Shown piece by piece: positions 1 to 9,792 of a DNA stretch of 47,411 nucleotides (its first letter is position 1; every line of letters begins with the position of its first letter). A program made the translations under genes and the position numbers. Under the pieces are notes generated by a model. The model was not told the DNA's origin. It made no database searches and was given only the letters and a program-made list of their open reading frames with translations. Origin of the DNA: Xanthoparmelia taractica (lineage: Eukaryota; Ascomycota; Lecanoromycetes; Lecanorales; Parmeliaceae). The stretch lies in NCBI GenBank assembly GCA_033085395.1, contig JANQBS010000282.1, positions 1 through 47,411 on the forward strand, read 5' to 3'.

Positions 1-76
1 AATAAATAATAAATAATAAATAATAAATAATAAATAATAAATAATAAATAATAAATAATAAATAATAAATAATAAA
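1..76. repeat. Heptamer satellite, unit AATAAAT
   Basis: The window opens inside a perfect tandem array of the 7-nt unit AATAAAT, almost eleven copies, ending near base 76. The array continues off the left edge, so its true length is unknown. It is purely A/T and followed by more AT-rich DNA. No gene overlaps it. Confidence 0.9.
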
Positions 77-795
77 ATTCTATTTTCTATATTATTGATT
101 TAGTGGAATAAAAAATAAGAAATTTCCAAAATGCCCATGAGATGGGTGTAACGCAACCATCAAGATGTACATGTTTCTATGGCTATACGTAATATCCATG
201 GCTTGAATATGACATCCATAGATATCGATAACCCACGGGTAGCATGCAACATATACAGCAGCGAGTCAAAATCAACCATAGCACAGGTAGCAAGTTTATG
301 ATCAAGTGCTTACGTGACCGAACTTAGAATCTACATCAGGGATCTTTATCAATAAGTCTACAAACTTCTCATTCTCTGTACACAATTTTTACTTGTCCGG
401 TCGCCGCCTTTATGCAGACATTTCAGCCTTGTGGAAATTTAAATCCGCTCCGTTGATTAGACACTTGCTTGATATCGACACATATACGACTGGTAACCTT
501 CGCCCACAGCGGTACTCCACACAGTTTTTGGGAATGAGAGCAATCATCAGAGCTCACGTGACCACTTGCTTCGTAAAGATTTCCATCTCGTACCCATTGA
601 TGTACACGGGGTGTCAAAGGTCACCGTTTCAATGTGCCCGCGGTTTCTGAAGTTCTTTTATCTCAGATCAACCGAGTTCCTAATTCTAACCTTTGACACC
701 CCCTGGTGATGTTCCCAAACATCTTTGAGGTCTGTCTTACTATCTTACAACAATAACGCTACTCGTTCTTGTGGTTTTCCACCAATGCCTCGTTT
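77..795. other. Intergenic, no gene recognised
   Basis: This stretch lies downstream of the gene at 796-2013 (minus strand). Short open frames exist on both strands (for example 393-650), but none shows a signal peptide, a known motif or a convincing splice pattern. It probably holds the 3' flank of that gene and unannotated spacer. Confidence 0.4.
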
Positions 796-2013
796 CTATG
801 GAGAACTGCAGCTACCTTGTTCATCGCGCGGTCCCAATTGCTCGACAACTTCCTGGATACGCTCGAGATTCAAATTCACATTGCTCATCATTTCAATGGC
901 GCCAGCAGCTTCCCCAGCCTCCAATTCTGACAGGCAGGTAGAGCCAGGAGAGCCAGGAGACCCGGGACCTGACGGCAGCGAGTGGGGCGTTGAGCCACCC
1001 GCTGAGGTGACGCCAGCCTCGCTTAAAGCTTCTTCCACCTGCCGTCTAGCTATCCTTGCCAATTGCCTACGAGCCCAGGCAATGTACACGTTCTGGACGA
1101 CGGCCTCGCGACCTTGCGGAACAATTTCAGCAGCGCGGTGGGCAAGGGCTTCGGCTCTGTCTAGCCGTCCGACCTGATCGCAGCGGGTTAAGATACCCCC
1201 GATCAAGACAACGGCCCCAATGACAATTGCTGTTTGAACAACGTTCTCTGCCACAATTTGACCCTTGAATATGAGATCCGCGACAGCAGCAACGATAGCG
1301 CCGATGCTAGCGCCTCCTGCGGCACTAAGAATGACGGCCGTCCAATAGCTATGTTTGTTGGCAAGAAGATGTCGGAGCTCGTTACGGTCTGGCACTGGAG
1401 CCAGCGCTGTGTTTGTGTTGTTATGACAGATGAGGGTCTTCAAGAGTTGTGTCCCTTCGTCTAGGGCTAGCTTGGCCTGCACCGCTGTGTGATTGGCATA
1501 GTTTCGATTGGGACTTTCTCTTGAATGTCGCAGCGACCACAGGTCGGCAACCATGTCACGAAAATTGGTGTCGTTGTTTTTTGTGCCATTCGTGAATGTG
1601 TACATGCCTACATTAGTACCAAATTTGATGCCCGTACCGCAATCGGAAAAGTCTGCGCTAAAGTTGTACGTAACCGACCCCGAATCCATATCTTCATCCC
1701 AGACCGACTGGTGGAGGCCATAGGATTCGGTGTAAGGACCCGTTATGACGGGAGTAACCAAAGTGGTACCTCTCTTATTCTTGCCACGGGTGGATGTTGT
1801 GTCTGTGGATGAATTCCCCGTTATATCAGAAGGGAACAGTCTCTCTAGGAAAGTAGTCAAAGACTCTCCCGCAGGCTGTGGTGGAAGAGGTAAAACGTCA
1901 TCGGCGGACGATGATCCTGATGCAGCGGCATACGAAGTATCCCGAATATCGAGAGACGCTAATGCCGTAGCAAGAGCATTGAAGATGGCGACGAGAGCGA
2001 GAAGGTCCTTCAT
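796..2013 (-). CDS. Uncharacterised secretory-pathway membrane protein
   Basis: A single uninterrupted 405-codon frame; I do not recognise the family. Residues 1-20 form a typical signal peptide (hydrophobic core, Ala-rich end). Residues 30-220 are Ser/Thr-rich with many N-glycosylation sequons (NSS, NFS, NGT, NDT, NHT, NNT), which fits a lumenal or extracellular domain. Two hydrophobic helices follow at about 224-249 and 257-276; they are rich in small residues (GGASIGAIV, then IGAVVLIGG), so they could pack tightly as a hairpin. A basic amphipathic stretch (about 282-330, many Ala/Arg), a short Gly-Ser-Pro run (349-358) and an acidic tail complete it. The start at 2013 is the only Met placing the signal peptide at the N-terminus. 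Expression and function are unknown. Confidence 0.6.
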   Translation of the reverse strand: MKDLLALVAIFNALATALASLDIRDTSYAAASGSSSADDVLPLPPQPAGESLTTFLERLFPSDITGNSSTDTTSTRGKNKRGTTLVTPVITGPYTESYGLHQSVWDEDMDSGSVTYNFSADFSDCGTGIKFGTNVGMYTFTNGTKNNDTNFRDMVADLWSLRHSRESPNRNYANHTAVQAKLALDEGTQLLKTLICHNNTNTALAPVPDRNELRHLLANKHSYWTAVILSAAGGASIGAIVAAVADLIFKGQIVAENVVQTAIVIGAVVLIGGILTRCDQVGRLDRAEALAHRAAEIVPQGREAVVQNVYIAWARRQLARIARRQVEEALSEAGVTSAGGSTPHSLPSGPGSPGSPGSTCLSELEAGEAAGAIEMMSNVNLNLERIQEVVEQLGPRDEQGSCSSP

Positions 2014-4389
2014 GCCTCGTTAAATCTCGTCTTATGGACTGAAGAAAGAGCGGAACGCTGGAATATTCAAGGTATTCGCAAAGATGTCTCGATTGGGCCA
2101 TTGCAGGGCTCTAAGAGCAATCTGCCTCTTCTTTATGTTGTCTGTTGTGACGCGAAACACACGCTCTGTGAAAAATTGTTTCACTCACTAATCATTCATA
2201 GACATGATTACGTCCGCAATTTGGAAATGATAGGAACGGTAGTATTCATCCGAAGATGAACGTAAGCGATTGCCTAATGAAGAGCGACTTGAAACACATG
2301 CATATATACGATTGGCTCAAAGATCTAGGCGAATACGGCTCACCACGGCTCACTACGCCTGCGGCTACCCATAGGCCATCCGCTGCGCCCCCATGTATCA
2401 AGATCTAGATGGTCTAGGAGAATTTTCCAAAAATAATCAAAGTAAGACACATCTGTGAAAAGTCTCGAAGTACGCTGCGCAATGGGAGTGGGGTGCGGTG
2501 GCTGGTGGTGGGGTTTAGACCACGAGACCCTATCCTGGCGTCGGGTTGAGGAGGTTTTAAGGGATCTCAGACACGGGTTGAGGTTTCTTTGAGGTGGGTT
2601 AAGAACCAAGGGGCCTCAAGATATCCCGAGCCGAGATACAAGCGTATGCCCACGAATGAAATTGGTGCAACGCAAGTCGGAGTAGTTTCGGGGGGGCTCG
2701 CGAGTTTTAGGGGCGGGTTCCGGGAGTCTCGAAGGGTAGTGACGTTTGAAAATTTAAACTTTCCGTTTGATTTCGGTAGAAGTAGAAGGTGATATTTCTG
2801 TCCCCCGCGTGGCTGGCCAGGGTCCAAATATCAGGGTTTCGGCCCTATACCACCACCACGGGTGTGGGATGCCAAGTATTTTTGAACTCTTTCAAGAAAT
2901 GGTCTCTGGTAGGTAGGCTTTAGTTTATCAATGCAGGGCCCAAGCAGAACTCGCACAAGAAGGGTCAAAAATGAATAGCATGACCTCTGTCGAGGAGACA
3001 ATATAAGGTCAATGCCTGGACAACAAGGCTCAGTCCATACAAAAGGGCCGTATGCCAAACCTATGAGCAGAAATCGCATGAGTACAGCGGTGAAAGAAAG
3101 GGAAGCTTCACGACTCTATGAAGGCAGAATTCGATATACGTTCATTTCGGCACCCTTGCCTGCTCTTGCTCTTTAGTCCTTGCGTCAGACTCACGCCATG
3201 TGCCACCTAAGATCATCCGGCAACGCATGTAATTGGCAACATGGAGACACATGTTCCAGGTAGTATTGCCATTTATGAGCTTTAGCCTTGACGAGATGAA
3301 ACCGTAGCATGGACACTGCAAGGAAGCATTTGCATGATTCACAACGATAACGAATAATACAGTTTCTACACTGGCGGGTGCGTGTCACAGCTATCACCCG
3401 GTCGCAGGGCAGTGCTTCAGCTTCAAAACACAATTTTCCTTATCAACTCCGCGCATAGGAGTCCCGAGCCGAGTCCAAATCGGTGCCCAGGGGTTGGACT
3501 AGGGGCCTATTTCTGATGATGCTTTTCGCGCTACGCCGTACATCATTATGAACTCTGGTCAAGCCTTTGTGTAGTCTAGCAACCATAGATGCCGCAGCCA
3601 TGAGTCCTTGATCAGTGGTTACTCGCGATGGTGTGTTGATGTTGGATGGCAAGAGGAGGAAAAAGAAAGGGAAGCTCTGCTACCGTATACATTAATAATG
3701 AAAAGCTTCGAAGAGAAGCTCTTTCTAAGGAGACCCTATGATGCAAACAGGAGTGTGCATTTTGGTGAGCCGTAAAGAATGCCGTTGGAGGAAGAGATGC
3801 TAAGGTGTCAGACCGCTTAGAGAGTAGTCTAGTAAGTAGCGCTCCGGCTCAGCCATCCGCTAGAAGAGGTTCGAGGCTGATTGGATTTTTGAAATTAGGC
3901 TTGAGCTGCCGAATAAGTGCTGTAGACAGTTCATCAGCATAAGTGACTCACATCATGCACCTAAGGATTGTTTGCTGCGCCTCTAGCCATGACGAATCGC
4001 CGGTATAGACGCAGGGTGTCACTAACGGCGCACAAGAACATCCGAATATGGGCCCAGCCGAGAGGCACGTTGCATTGACACCATCCCCAAGGCAGGTCTT
4101 GTCCTCGCATGCGGGCTACAGTGGGGTTAAAGACTCGTCGTTGCCAAGACAGTAGGGATACTGACAGGTTGTCCTGTCGGGCAAGAACCCGATCGTTGCG
4201 TTCCCGCTACGGAAATGAAGTCGCTCGATGGCAAAACCATCGTTTTCGCAATACTCACTTAATGATTTACCGACTGGCCAAAGGATAGGAGAAATAGTCC
4301 AGCCAGAGTCAGTAATGTCTCATCCTGGGATAGTGATCAGTGGTCAGCCCTAAGATGGCACACGAAGCGACCTCACTGAGACCATTGCT
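2014..4389. other. Gene-poor spacer
   Basis: About 2.4 kb with no recognisable gene. Frames of 60-90 codons occur on both strands (2340-2609, 2567-2827, 2831-3079, 3191-3433), but they overlap each other in competing frames and resemble no family I know. The base composition is ordinary rather than strongly AT-rich, so this looks like old decayed sequence rather than a fresh insertion. Confidence 0.4.
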
Positions 4390-5172
4390 AAGGCGGCGAT
4401 CGCACGGCCAGTAGCGAAATAGCTTGGACAGCGTCATGGAGATCACCGTTTGCGAGTGGCGCAAGCCTTCCAATTGCGAGAAGATTACTCAAGGGGTCGG
4501 CCAGTGCATTGATCGCACCCATGGCATCAGGAATGGCGCACCCTCCAATTCGTTTACTGTTGCCGGTAGAAGCGGTAACAGGGCATGCTGTTGCGCCTGT
4601 CTTTGCACCCAGGTTAAGGCATCTGGAGGAATAAGCAGAAATACCAGAGGATTAGGCAACTAGGAGGATGTACTGACCGGCGTCTAGGAAGGTCGCAATG
4701 CTATCGCCAGCATTATATCCAGCACCGCTGGCAGCTGCAGCGCTAAATTTGACAGCTGTACTCTTGGATTAACGGTTCCTATGGTTCCTCCCGCGCTTGC
4801 GGAAGGGACATTGGTTATGAGCACCTCTTGGGCGGGCCATTGCTCGCTATTTGGAGGTAAAGGTTCGTAGCTTGTTGAGCGGCACTGATGGAAGACTGAA
4901 ACGTATTGGAACCGTTCTGTGTCCTGCGCTATAAAGCTCGACGATCTCGCTAGGGCCCCTTATCAGCACTGGCATCCGCAGCCACCGTTCAAACTACTCA
5001 CTGTGCGAATGCTGCCAGTAGAATCTCACCCGCTGCTGGAATAAACCCAATTGCTTGACTCTGGAGGTCATAATCTGCAGCTAGGAGAGCGTCCTGTATA
5101 CTAGATTCGCAATTCGTAGCATCGCTGACGAAACTAAGCTCGTACGTTGTTACGATGGTTGCTTGGAGGCCT
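4390..5172 (-). pseudogene. Possible decayed secreted-protein gene
   Basis: Read on the minus strand, 5172-5002 is an ATG-less open stretch of plausible protein (motifs TNCESSIQDALLAADYDL and IGFIPAAGEILLAAFAQ), ending at a good donor GTGAGT at 5001. Further stretches follow: about 4920-4830 (SSISAAQQATNLYLQIASN), about 4740-4682 (Ala/Gly-rich) and about 4600-4390 (RIGGCAIPDAMGAINALADP then SNLLAIG). They lie in different frames, with stops between them and no splice sites in matching phase. I read this as a relic of a small-residue-rich, Cys-containing protein, but cannot name the family and cannot exclude a living multi-exon gene. Confidence 0.3.
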
Positions 5173-5185
5173 TATGTTTGTTTTA

Positions 5186-5269
5186 TAGAGTGGCGAGAGC
5201 TACGGCCTGTGGACCAGACTACGTTGGGGATTCGAACCCCACACTCTCTCTCTTATACTGTTTTTTTTT
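5186..5269 (+). ncRNA. Degenerate tRNA-like Pol III unit
   Basis: A tRNA-like block. The T arm is perfect (TGGGG-ATTCGAA-CCCCA, 5225-5241) and contains a B box (GGATTCGAACC, 5228-5238). An A-box-like sequence (TGGCGAGAGCTACGG) sits at 5191-5205. The 5' strand TAGAGTG (5186-5192) can pair with CACTCTC (5242-5248) at six of seven positions. A run of nine T (5261-5269) follows, as a Pol III terminator would. The body is too short for a normal cloverleaf (about 63 nt), the D arm is poor and the anticodon loop cannot be set with confidence. It is either a tRNA pseudogene or the head of a tRNA-derived SINE; no isotype is assigned. Confidence 0.5.
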
Positions 5270-5580
5270 AAACCATACAGCCGCGGTAAGGTGTAACCTT
5301 ATATAGAGGCCCTCTCTGTGAAGAATCCTTATCTTTATATGATTCTAAAAAAGTACGAAACAACTCTGTATAAAGACTTTGCTCAAATAGAATCTCTTAT
5401 TAGAAGTATTCGTATTATATCTTGCTTCGTAAAGGGAGGCTGACTATCGACAACTATGCTCAGCACAGCCCCTATATATCTCTTTACGGAGTCTTTAAGC
5501 CCACGTTATAGATTTTTAGAAGGATAGTACTCAATCTTATCACTACGACATTCATTTATATCCTATAGATCTTATCTGGA
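5270..5580. other. AT-rich block next to the tRNA-like unit
   Basis: About 300 bp rich in TA dinucleotides and short AT runs, with no open frame. The composition resembles repeat DNA altered by repeat-induced point mutation, and it begins right after the Pol III-like terminator. Whether it belongs to the same element is not decidable here. Confidence 0.35.
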
Positions 5581-6841
5581 CTGGACTTGGCTTCGCCTTT
5601 CAATGGGCTACTAAGTCCCCAACACCACGTAGACGTGCCAGTCCTTGCTGGGGGATGGTGGCTTGAAGGCCATCCGCCAAGTAGAGACCAAGGCTACCAT
5701 GGGAAGCCTGATGTAAAGCCAGTGCACCACCAGTGGGCAAGGGAGCACCACTCGCCGTGCACTGGTGGATACTTGCAACTTTCCCTACCGCTGTTGTAGT
5801 CACAATGGCTGCTGAATCTCCCACTAGGAATTCACGAATCAGGATATTACTCAGCAACAGGGTCGGTTATACGATTCGAATCGCAATACACACGAAGACA
5901 AGAACCTCTCCCCAGTCACTTACAGTCTATAGTCAATAATCGGTTGAAGGGATTGCCTTGTCCACAACACGTCCCGAGAAGAAAGCTCAAGAGTACCAGT
6001 CTGCTAGATACGCTAGAAAAAGACATGATGCCAAAAAGGTATGAAGGTGCAGGGCGACACATCGAGTACGGTCGAATGGGAAATGTTGGTGCATATGAGA
6101 AATTTTCACTGGGGTCGCCCAATTTTTGTGCCTGTGCTCATAGATCAACATCATTGAATGGGTGCCCAAGCCCGGCATCAGCATCTCGGTACCAACATCA
6201 TCCGGCCTGCTATCTAGCACGCACGCTCATCATTCCTTAACTTGAAACAAGGTTGATGACAGGAGCATACAGCTCGGCAAAGCTGACATTCTTCATTTCG
6301 GTCCGCACGGTCCCAGTCCAGGCTCGACCGCTCCAAGGAGCAACAAAATGATGTTGCAAACAGCCTCATTCTGTTCTGGCTCAACTTCGTCCTAAACTTT
6401 TACCTGGTCATTGATCATTCAGACCTCAACGGAGAAATGGTAGTCTTTTATGTGAAGCAGCGAATAATTGTTGAACAACAGATCAATAGCACAGCTTCGA
6501 TTTAATTAATATTCTGTTGTTTCTCCTGGGGGTGACAACAGGAACCCATGCCATGCTGAGTTCGAGATCCAGGGCCAAAGGAGCTCGTCCTATGAGTACA
6601 AACACTGCTTCTACCGCAAGTGTACCATCTCCGAGTTATACCCCTGATGGGGCGCCTTGGTAGAGCCCTCCTGTCTAGTGCTCTTGTAGCGGATCGAGGT
6701 TCGCAACGATACCAGCTGATCTTGCAGCTGCCAGCGGCGCCACAAGAGCAACCTATGAGCGTGCCAAATGTGCTTATTCCATTCTTCCAACCTCAACCAT
6801 CAAGCCCGTTTCAGTCAGTCCTGCCCCTACTAACGTCCCAG
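5581..6841. other. Spacer with unassigned short frames
   Basis: No gene is supported. The minus-strand frame at 5600-5857 (85 codons, Gly/Ala/Thr-rich) reads like real protein but has no recognisable motif. The plus-strand frames at 5944-6240 and 6620-6847 overlap opposite-strand frames of equal length. The Ser/Thr/Pro-rich plus-strand composition at 6560-6840 may be the upstream part of the relic at 6842-7015. Confidence 0.35.
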
Positions 6842-7015
6842 GTATGAGTGGACTGGGTGGCTGTGCCGCTGTGGACGCAGGTGACGAATAGGGTTGTCCT
6901 GGAGTCGACTATTGCAACTGCAACAATGCCTATGTAGGTTTCTTGTACGCTACAGTCAGTGGTTCAGCATCAAGAAACTGCGACTACTCATACAGCCGAC
7001 CACGAACAACCGAGT
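6842..7015 (+). pseudogene. Relic of a Cys-rich secreted protein (possibly GH18 chitinase-like)
   Basis: In one plus-strand frame the DNA reads a Cys/Asn-rich motif YCNCNNAYVGFLYATVSGSA followed by NCDYSYS, ending in a stop near 7015. The pattern Tyr-Cys-x-Cys, then a T-x-S-G-x-x-x-x-N-C-x-Y block, resembles segments I associate with secreted fungal chitinase-type glycosidases; that assignment is from memory and weak. Upstream the frame is interrupted (an in-frame stop near 6890), there is no catalytic domain and no start, so it appears to be a fragment. Confidence 0.3.
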
Positions 7016-7779
7016 AGGACGAGATGTGCAGGACTCGAGGCTCAAACGGTACTAGCGTACTCCGTCATCTCGGTTACCTACATGTGCAGGATTCAACAGC
7101 CGCGAGTAAGCATCCCAAACAGCACTAGCGGCCTTCCTCAAGGGCTAACCCCAGAAAGGCGATTTTGCAAACCATAGCAGGAAGGATCCTGATCCAAATC
7201 ATACTGGCGGCTGGGTATCAAGTCTAGGTATCTCCAGACTATGAACACTACAAAACCCACGTACGTTATTCTTACTATTAGTCACGAGTATTACAACATA
7301 CGTAGGCGACAGGAGTTAGAGCCAAGACCTGATGCGAGGTATTGAGAGTGGATTTTGCTAGTATGCTGGTAGAGCAGAGGACATTTCTTTACGTAACTGT
7401 GATGAAGCCATTCGTAAGTATCATGTTGAGGGTTCGCAGAAGACAGTACACCAAATGTACATCGAGTGACAAGGTAAGAAGTTTTGTGTGTGAGGACTCG
7501 AGGCGACACCGGAAATGTAAAAAGCCGCTAGCAGGGATGTATCCTTGTCGGTGCTTAATCTACCCGGGGCTTGGCATTGACCTTTGATCACAGGTCGTCC
7601 TTTCCATCTCTCTCTCTCTCCCTTCATACAAGCTGCCGTTATCGGCGGCAACTGCTCCAAATGCTCTTACATGATGACCCTCGAGGTCGAGACTGATTGA
7701 ACGCCGAGGAAAGACTTACAGAGGTTACTCAATACTGTCACGCCCAGCCACCAGTGCTTTCAGGTACTCCACTTGAGGC
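7016..7779. other. Upstream region of VAC8
   Basis: No gene is recognised. The part nearest VAC8 carries a (TC)n run at about 7608-7622, typical of fungal promoters or 5' leaders. Short frames at 7291-7587 lie on both strands and are unlike known proteins. Confidence 0.4.
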
Positions 7780-9792
7780 ATGGGGAATTGCTGGTCTTCC
7801 TGTTGCAGAGGTAGCCAGCAAGCACCGAATTCTAGGTCAAAGATCGCTGCTAACATCTACGAAGGTCGTTCGAGGGATGGCTTGTACGAGCCCGCCCTGG
7901 CAGACAGCGAGAGGGAAGCTGTCGCAGACCTACTGCAGTATCTTGAGAATGTACGCGTCACAACCCAACATCATGATGATTTTAGCTGACTGAGCGTACA
8001 GCGAGGCGAGACAGACTTCTTTTCCGGGGAGCCTCTTCGATCTCTGAGTACCCTCGTCTACTCGGAGAATGTCGATCTGCAACGGAGTGCTAGCTTGACG
8101 TTTGCCGAGATCACAGAACGAGGTTCGTGTAAGCGGTCTACTACTCCAGCGCCATACTGACATGATATGGCTAGACGTTAGAGAAGTCGACCGAGATACC
8201 CTTGAACCCATCCTCTTCCTCCTCCAGAATGACGACATAGAAGTACAAAGAGCGGCCAGCGCTGCGTTGGGAAATCTAGCCGTGAATAGTATGCAACTGC
8301 TTACTAAGGAGACGATCATACACTGATGGGATGGCAGCCGAGAACAAAGTCCGCATTGTTCTGCTTGGTGGCCTTTCACCACTTATACGGCAAATGATGT
8401 CTACCAACGTCGAAGTCCAATGCAATGCTGTGGGCTGCATCACCAACCTGGCAACACATGAAGATAATAAAGCCAAGATAGCAAGATCAGGAGCACTGGG
8501 CCCCTTGACCAGACTCGCAAAATCAAAGGACATGAGAGTACAAAGGAATGCTACGGGAGCTCTGTTAAATATGACTCATTCAGGTATATCAGTCAGGCTT
8601 ACGTCACTCATGTTCGATGGAGTGCTGACGAACCTTACAGATGATAATCGACAACAGCTGGTCAATGCTGGCGCCATTCCCGTTCTCGTGCAGCTTCTCT
8701 CTTCTTCGGATGTTGACGTTCAATACTACTGTACCACTGCCCTGAGCAACATTGCGGTCGACGCTGGCAACCGAAAGAAGCTTGCCCAGAACGAGTCACG
8801 TCTGGTTCAGTCGCTCGTTCATCTCATGGACTCTTCCTCACCAAAGGTGCAATGTCAAGCTGCGCTGGCTCTCCGAAATTTAGCGTCCGACGAAAAGTAC
8901 CAGCTGGAAATCGTCCGCGCTCGAGGCCTTCCACCACTTCTACGCCTCCTCCAATCATCTTATCTGCCGCTCATACTCTCTGCTGTCGCATGCATTCGGA
9001 ACATCTCTATACATCCTCTCAATGAGTCTCCCATCATCGATGCCGGGTTTCTGAAGCCTTTAGTAGAGCTTTTGGGGTCTACTGACAACGAAGAGATTCA
9101 ATGCCATGCTATTTCCACATTACGAAACCTCGCAGCTAGCTCTGACCGGAACAAGCAACTGGTACTGGAGGCTGGTGCGGTACAGAAATGCAAAGAGTTG
9201 GTGCTCGAGGTGGCCTTGAGCGTACAATCAGAAATGACTGCTGCCATCGCGGTGTTGGCTCTCAGCGACGAGCTGAAGACACATCTACTCAATCTCGGCG
9301 TATTTGATGTTCTGATTCCGTTGACAGATTCAGAATCAATTGAGGTCCAAGGCAACAGCGCAGCTGCGTTAGGAAATCTATCATCAAAAGGTAGAATACA
9401 TGCTATCTGCTCCTAGATTTAGAGGCTGACACTACTGACACTACTTCCTAGTCGGCGACTATTCGAGGTTCATCAAAGACTGGACGGAGCCAAATGGTGG
9501 CATACACGGTTACCTGAACCGATTCCTTGCCAGTGGTGATGCCACCTTCCAGCACATTGCCATATGGACATTGCTCCAACTTCTCGAATCGGAAGACAAA
9601 GACCTCATTGCCCTCATATCAAAGGCGGATGATGTCATTCAGATGATCAAGACAATATCTGACAAGAACATTGAGTCAGACGAGGAAGAAGGGGAAGAAG
9701 GAGAGGGAGAAGTGGTAGCCTTAGCGCGCCGGTCTCTCGAAGTCCTCAACAAAATACCCGAACCTGCAAGGCAAACACTTGTCGAGGGTTAA
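7780..9792 (+). CDS. VAC8: Vac8, armadillo-repeat vacuolar membrane protein
   Basis: Six exons: 7780-7950, 8002-8122, 8175-8288, 8338-8583, 8641-9390, 9452-9792; 1743 nt, 580 aa, close to the usual Vac8 length. The N-terminus MGNCWSSCC gives Gly2 for myristoylation and Cys4, Cys8 and Cys9 as palmitoylation candidates, the dual lipid anchor by which Vac8 binds the vacuole membrane. The rest is a near-continuous armadillo-repeat array with highly conserved blocks (QCNAVGCITNLATHEDNKAK, then NATGALLNMTHSDDNRQQL and VQYYCTTALSNIAVD), ending in an acidic tail (ESDEEEGEEGEG). The family acts in vacuole inheritance and fusion, the nucleus-vacuole junction and autophagy. Introns are 49-61 bp. The second uses a weak donor (GTTCGT, 8123); a donor at 8129 (GTAAGC) would keep the frame but add two residues. 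The fifth-exon intron (8584-8640) is 57 bp without an in-frame stop. Confidence 0.96.

Noticed and set aside
5870..5885. ATTCGAAT word as a second tRNA T loop
   Set aside because: No flanking G/C stem, A box or terminator.
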